From Bacteroidaceae bacterium (GTDB lineage Bacteria > Bacteroidota > Bacteroidia > Bacteroidales > Muribaculaceae), in contig JAETNO010000016.1 of the NCBI GenBank assembly GCA_021768245.1, positions 5,416-69,415 of the forward strand: a stretch of 64,000 nt of DNA, written 5' to 3'. The translations under genes were made by a program, and so were the position numbers. The notes under the pieces were generated by a model that saw only the letters and a list, made by a program, of their open reading frames with translations, was not told the origin of the DNA and ran no database searches. Shown here one piece after another: positions 62,607 through 64,000 of this stretch. Positions within the stretch are counted from its first letter, which is position 1; the number at the start of each line of letters is the position of its first letter.

Positions 62607-63776
62607 TTATCGGTTGCCTTTGGCTCGGTTGTGGTGCTTGCAGAGCATCTGGCAGTTTTCAATCGAGGTTGCCCCTCCGCGGCTCCACGCCGTAACGTGG
62701 TCTGCGTCCATCTCACTTTGCTTCCATATTTTCTGCGCGGTAGCTTGATGGCCGATGGCGCAGTCGGGGCAGTTTGAAATTCCTTTTTTCTTTGCCTCCT
62801 CGGTCTGCCGGGCATAAACGGCACGCTTGGTTGCCTCATCAAATATGCGGATGTCAAGATGTTTCCTCTCTGTTTCACCCCCAAGCAGGTACTCAAACAC
62901 ACCGCGACGGTTCTTAACGTATGGGTCAGCATACAATTCCTTGACTCTTTGAGCCATTTGTGTCGGATTGTAAGGTGTGGCGTGGTATCGCTCATAAAGC
63001 TCACCCCACGGCAAGCCGCGCATCTCGTTTTCAACAAGAGGGAACACGGCACGTACCCAGGCAATTACGGAGTTGAAGTAATTGACAAGTTCCGTGATGT
63101 CCGAGCTAAAACGGTGGTCGCGCATATATTCCTCGGTTTTGCCCCGGCTCACCCATTCGAGAGCGGTTTCAAGAAAGTCCTGTCGGTTGACTGCGCCGTT
63201 AATATAGGCACTCCATTTCTGAATTTGAGATGTCTGCGAATTGCTGAACACCTCCTTTGCAGCGGTGACAAACGGGCCGGAATACACAGCATTGAGCAAT
63301 TCCTGATTGTTGAGCGGTACTCCGGCTATGTTGATTGTCTTGAACCATTCCTTTATTTCCTGCTCCGTACCTTCGCACTCATAAATAAGCAATTGAGTGT
63401 TCAGAAATTTTTCGCGTAATTCTTTCGGTAGGCTTTCAAGGCTTTGGGGTAGTCCTTGACTGTCTTTCCAACTAAGTTTTCCGGCTCCGTTGTAGAAGCG
63501 TCCAAGCGAAGTGATGCGCTGTTGTCCGTCAAGTACCTCAAAACGTCCGTCGGCAGTCTTTACAAAGTAAATAACTCCGAGCGGGTAGCCCTTGAGTACG
63601 GAATCAATCACTGCTACATCGCGTTTGCCGTCAGCATAAATATAGTTACGCTGATACTCCGGCTGAATGGTGAGTTTTCCTCCCATTCCGAAAAGGCCTT
63701 TGGCCTCGTATTCGTTGTAGACAAAGCCGTCGCAGATGTCGGCGACTGTCCACTCTGTATGTAGTTTTGTTTTCAT
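62607..63776 (-). CDS. DUF262 and HNH nuclease protein, GmrSD-like
   Basis: A 389-residue protein with an N-terminal DUF262 (ParB/Srx-like NTPase) domain and a C-terminal HNH nuclease. DUF262 features: IQPEYQRNYIYADGKRD at 37-53 and the DGQQR motif at 83-87. The C-terminal end has a CPDC zinc pair (NCPDCAIGH) and DADHVTAWSRGGATSIENC...CKHHNRAKGN, a full HNH with DH-x-N-x-H. Single-chain DUF262-nuclease proteins include type IV restriction enzymes (GmrSD) and the SspE protein of phosphorothioate defence. It may cut modified phage DNA. No modification or partner gene is in view. No signal peptide is seen. Confidence 0.85.
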   Translation of the reverse strand: MKTKLHTEWTVADICDGFVYNEYEAKGLFGMGGKLTIQPEYQRNYIYADGKRDVAVIDSVLKGYPLGVIYFVKTADGRFEVLDGQQRITSLGRFYNGAGKLSWKDSQGLPQSLESLPKELREKFLNTQLLIYECEGTEQEIKEWFKTINIAGVPLNNQELLNAVYSGPFVTAAKEVFSNSQTSQIQKWSAYINGAVNRQDFLETALEWVSRGKTEEYMRDHRFSSDITELVNYFNSVIAWVRAVFPLVENEMRGLPWGELYERYHATPYNPTQMAQRVKELYADPYVKNRRGVFEYLLGGETERKHLDIRIFDEATKRAVYARQTEEAKKKGISNCPDCAIGHQATAQKIWKQSEMDADHVTAWSRGGATSIENCQMLCKHHNRAKGNR

Positions 63777-63790
63777 AAGGTTCTATTGTT

Positions 63791-63972
63791 GTTTAGTTTC
63801 AATCTTAGGTCAAACTCAGGGTGATTCTGGTAAAGAACTCGGATTAAAGCCTTATCCCCGTGAATTAAAAGAACTAAATCCAAGCCTAAGAGATGGGCAG
63901 CTTTACTATTTGGAGAATGGTATACCACAAAAGCCATATGCACGAGTCCTTATCAAACGTAAATTCAAATGA
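63791..63972 (+). pseudogene. 3' fragment of an unrecognised gene
   Basis: Reading from 63796 gives VSILGQTQGDSGKELGL and then a plausible protein end (RDGQLYYLENGIPQK...KRKFK, stop TGA 63970-63972). There is no credible start codon in this frame; the nearest ATG at 63736 lies inside the opposite DUF262 gene. I think the 5' part is missing. The stop overlaps the next ATG (ATGA), as in an operon. I do not recognise the family. Confidence 0.5.
63796..63809 (+). repeat. 14-bp direct repeat, copy 1
   Basis: GTTTCAATCTTAGG, identical to 63981-63994, 185 nt apart. In both copies the reading frame gives VSILG. It lies 20 nt before the DUF262 start codon on the other strand. Confidence 0.7.
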
Positions 63973-64000
63973 GTAAGACTGTTTCAATCTTAGGGATAAC
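63969..64000 (+). CDS. Start of an unrecognised gene (3' partial)
   Basis: ATG at 63969 overlaps the stop of the preceding fragment and begins MSKTVSILGI before the window ends. The first residues resemble those of the fragment upstream (VSILG), suggesting related or duplicated coding sequence. Nothing more can be said about function. Confidence 0.45.
   Translation, partial: MSKTVSILGI
63981..63994 (+). repeat. 14-bp direct repeat, copy 2
   Basis: Second copy of GTTTCAATCTTAGG. It falls at codons 5-9 of the partial gene that begins at 63969. Confidence 0.7.

Noticed and set aside
63796..63994. CRISPR-like repeat pair
   Set aside because: Only two 14-bp copies, 185 nt apart, and both are in coding frame (VSILG). 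No third copy and no cas gene in view.

Overview
The window looks like a Bacteroidales chromosome, probably a Muribaculaceae-type gut commensal; the family level is inference. Reasons: promoters of the Bacteroidetes type (TTG, about 20 nt, TAnnTTTG) precede many genes, A/T-rich leaders replace Shine-Dalgarno sites, and the gene set is typical of the phylum (tricorn-like protease, long TamB, CHU_C sorting domain, DUF4301, class III fructose bisphosphatase, AsnA, DUF6371 and MobV mobilisation genes). Transcription units often end in long perfect inverted repeats.

Layout. 1-6738 (+): two FtsX/MacB-type ABC permeases (the first cut by the window edge), a TolC-like outer membrane protein, then an NtrC-type response regulator and its histidine kinase; together an efflux or export unit with its own two-component control. 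6933-8131: tRNA-Arg(CCU) and a Na+/Ca2+ exchanger. 8225-17274 (-): tricorn-like protease, TamB and a DUF4369 thioredoxin-fold lipoprotein that lacks CXXC. 17586: a small secreted Cys/His/Lys-rich LTxxQ protein. 18255-24707 (-): MFS (Fsr type), UvrA, lytic transglycosylase and CHU_C protein, closely packed. 24952-28525 (-): an unlisted 51-residue protein, EngB, a GNAT and DUF4301. 28603-36538 (-): FtsY, RimO, MenF, then two SGNH proteins and an MBOAT acyltransferase that look like an O-acetylation module. 36773-42457 (-): a uronate operon of KduD, an orphan GatC-type PTS IIC permease, KduI carrying a signal peptide, a GltD-like flavoprotein and KdgK. 42784-46484 (+): Fbp, then an overlapping pair NADAR plus ADP-ribosylglycohydrolase. 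46497-50328 (-): ClC-CBS, a sugar transferase and a Sua5/TsaC protein. 50632-53853 (+): AsnA and DnaK.

From just after the dnaK terminator to about 61.4 kb lies a mobilisable element: excisionase-like protein, tyrosine integrase with an in-frame stop, membrane protein, MobV relaxase, DUF6371 primase-like protein, RepA-like ATPase and a small HTH protein. Imperfect direct repeats at 53914-53934 and 61392-61410 are candidate attL and attR. A second, intact tyrosine recombinase at 61605-62558 and a DUF262-HNH nuclease-like gene follow; this looks like the start of another accessory region with possible defence function that runs past the window end.

The points most worth following are the PTS permease without PTS enzymes in a uronate pathway together with an exported KduI, the NADAR-ARH pair, the broken integrase, the DUF262-HNH gene beside an integrase, and a strong promoter with a hairpin but no gene at 61306-61373. 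Everything here was read by eye from sequence; no database search was run.
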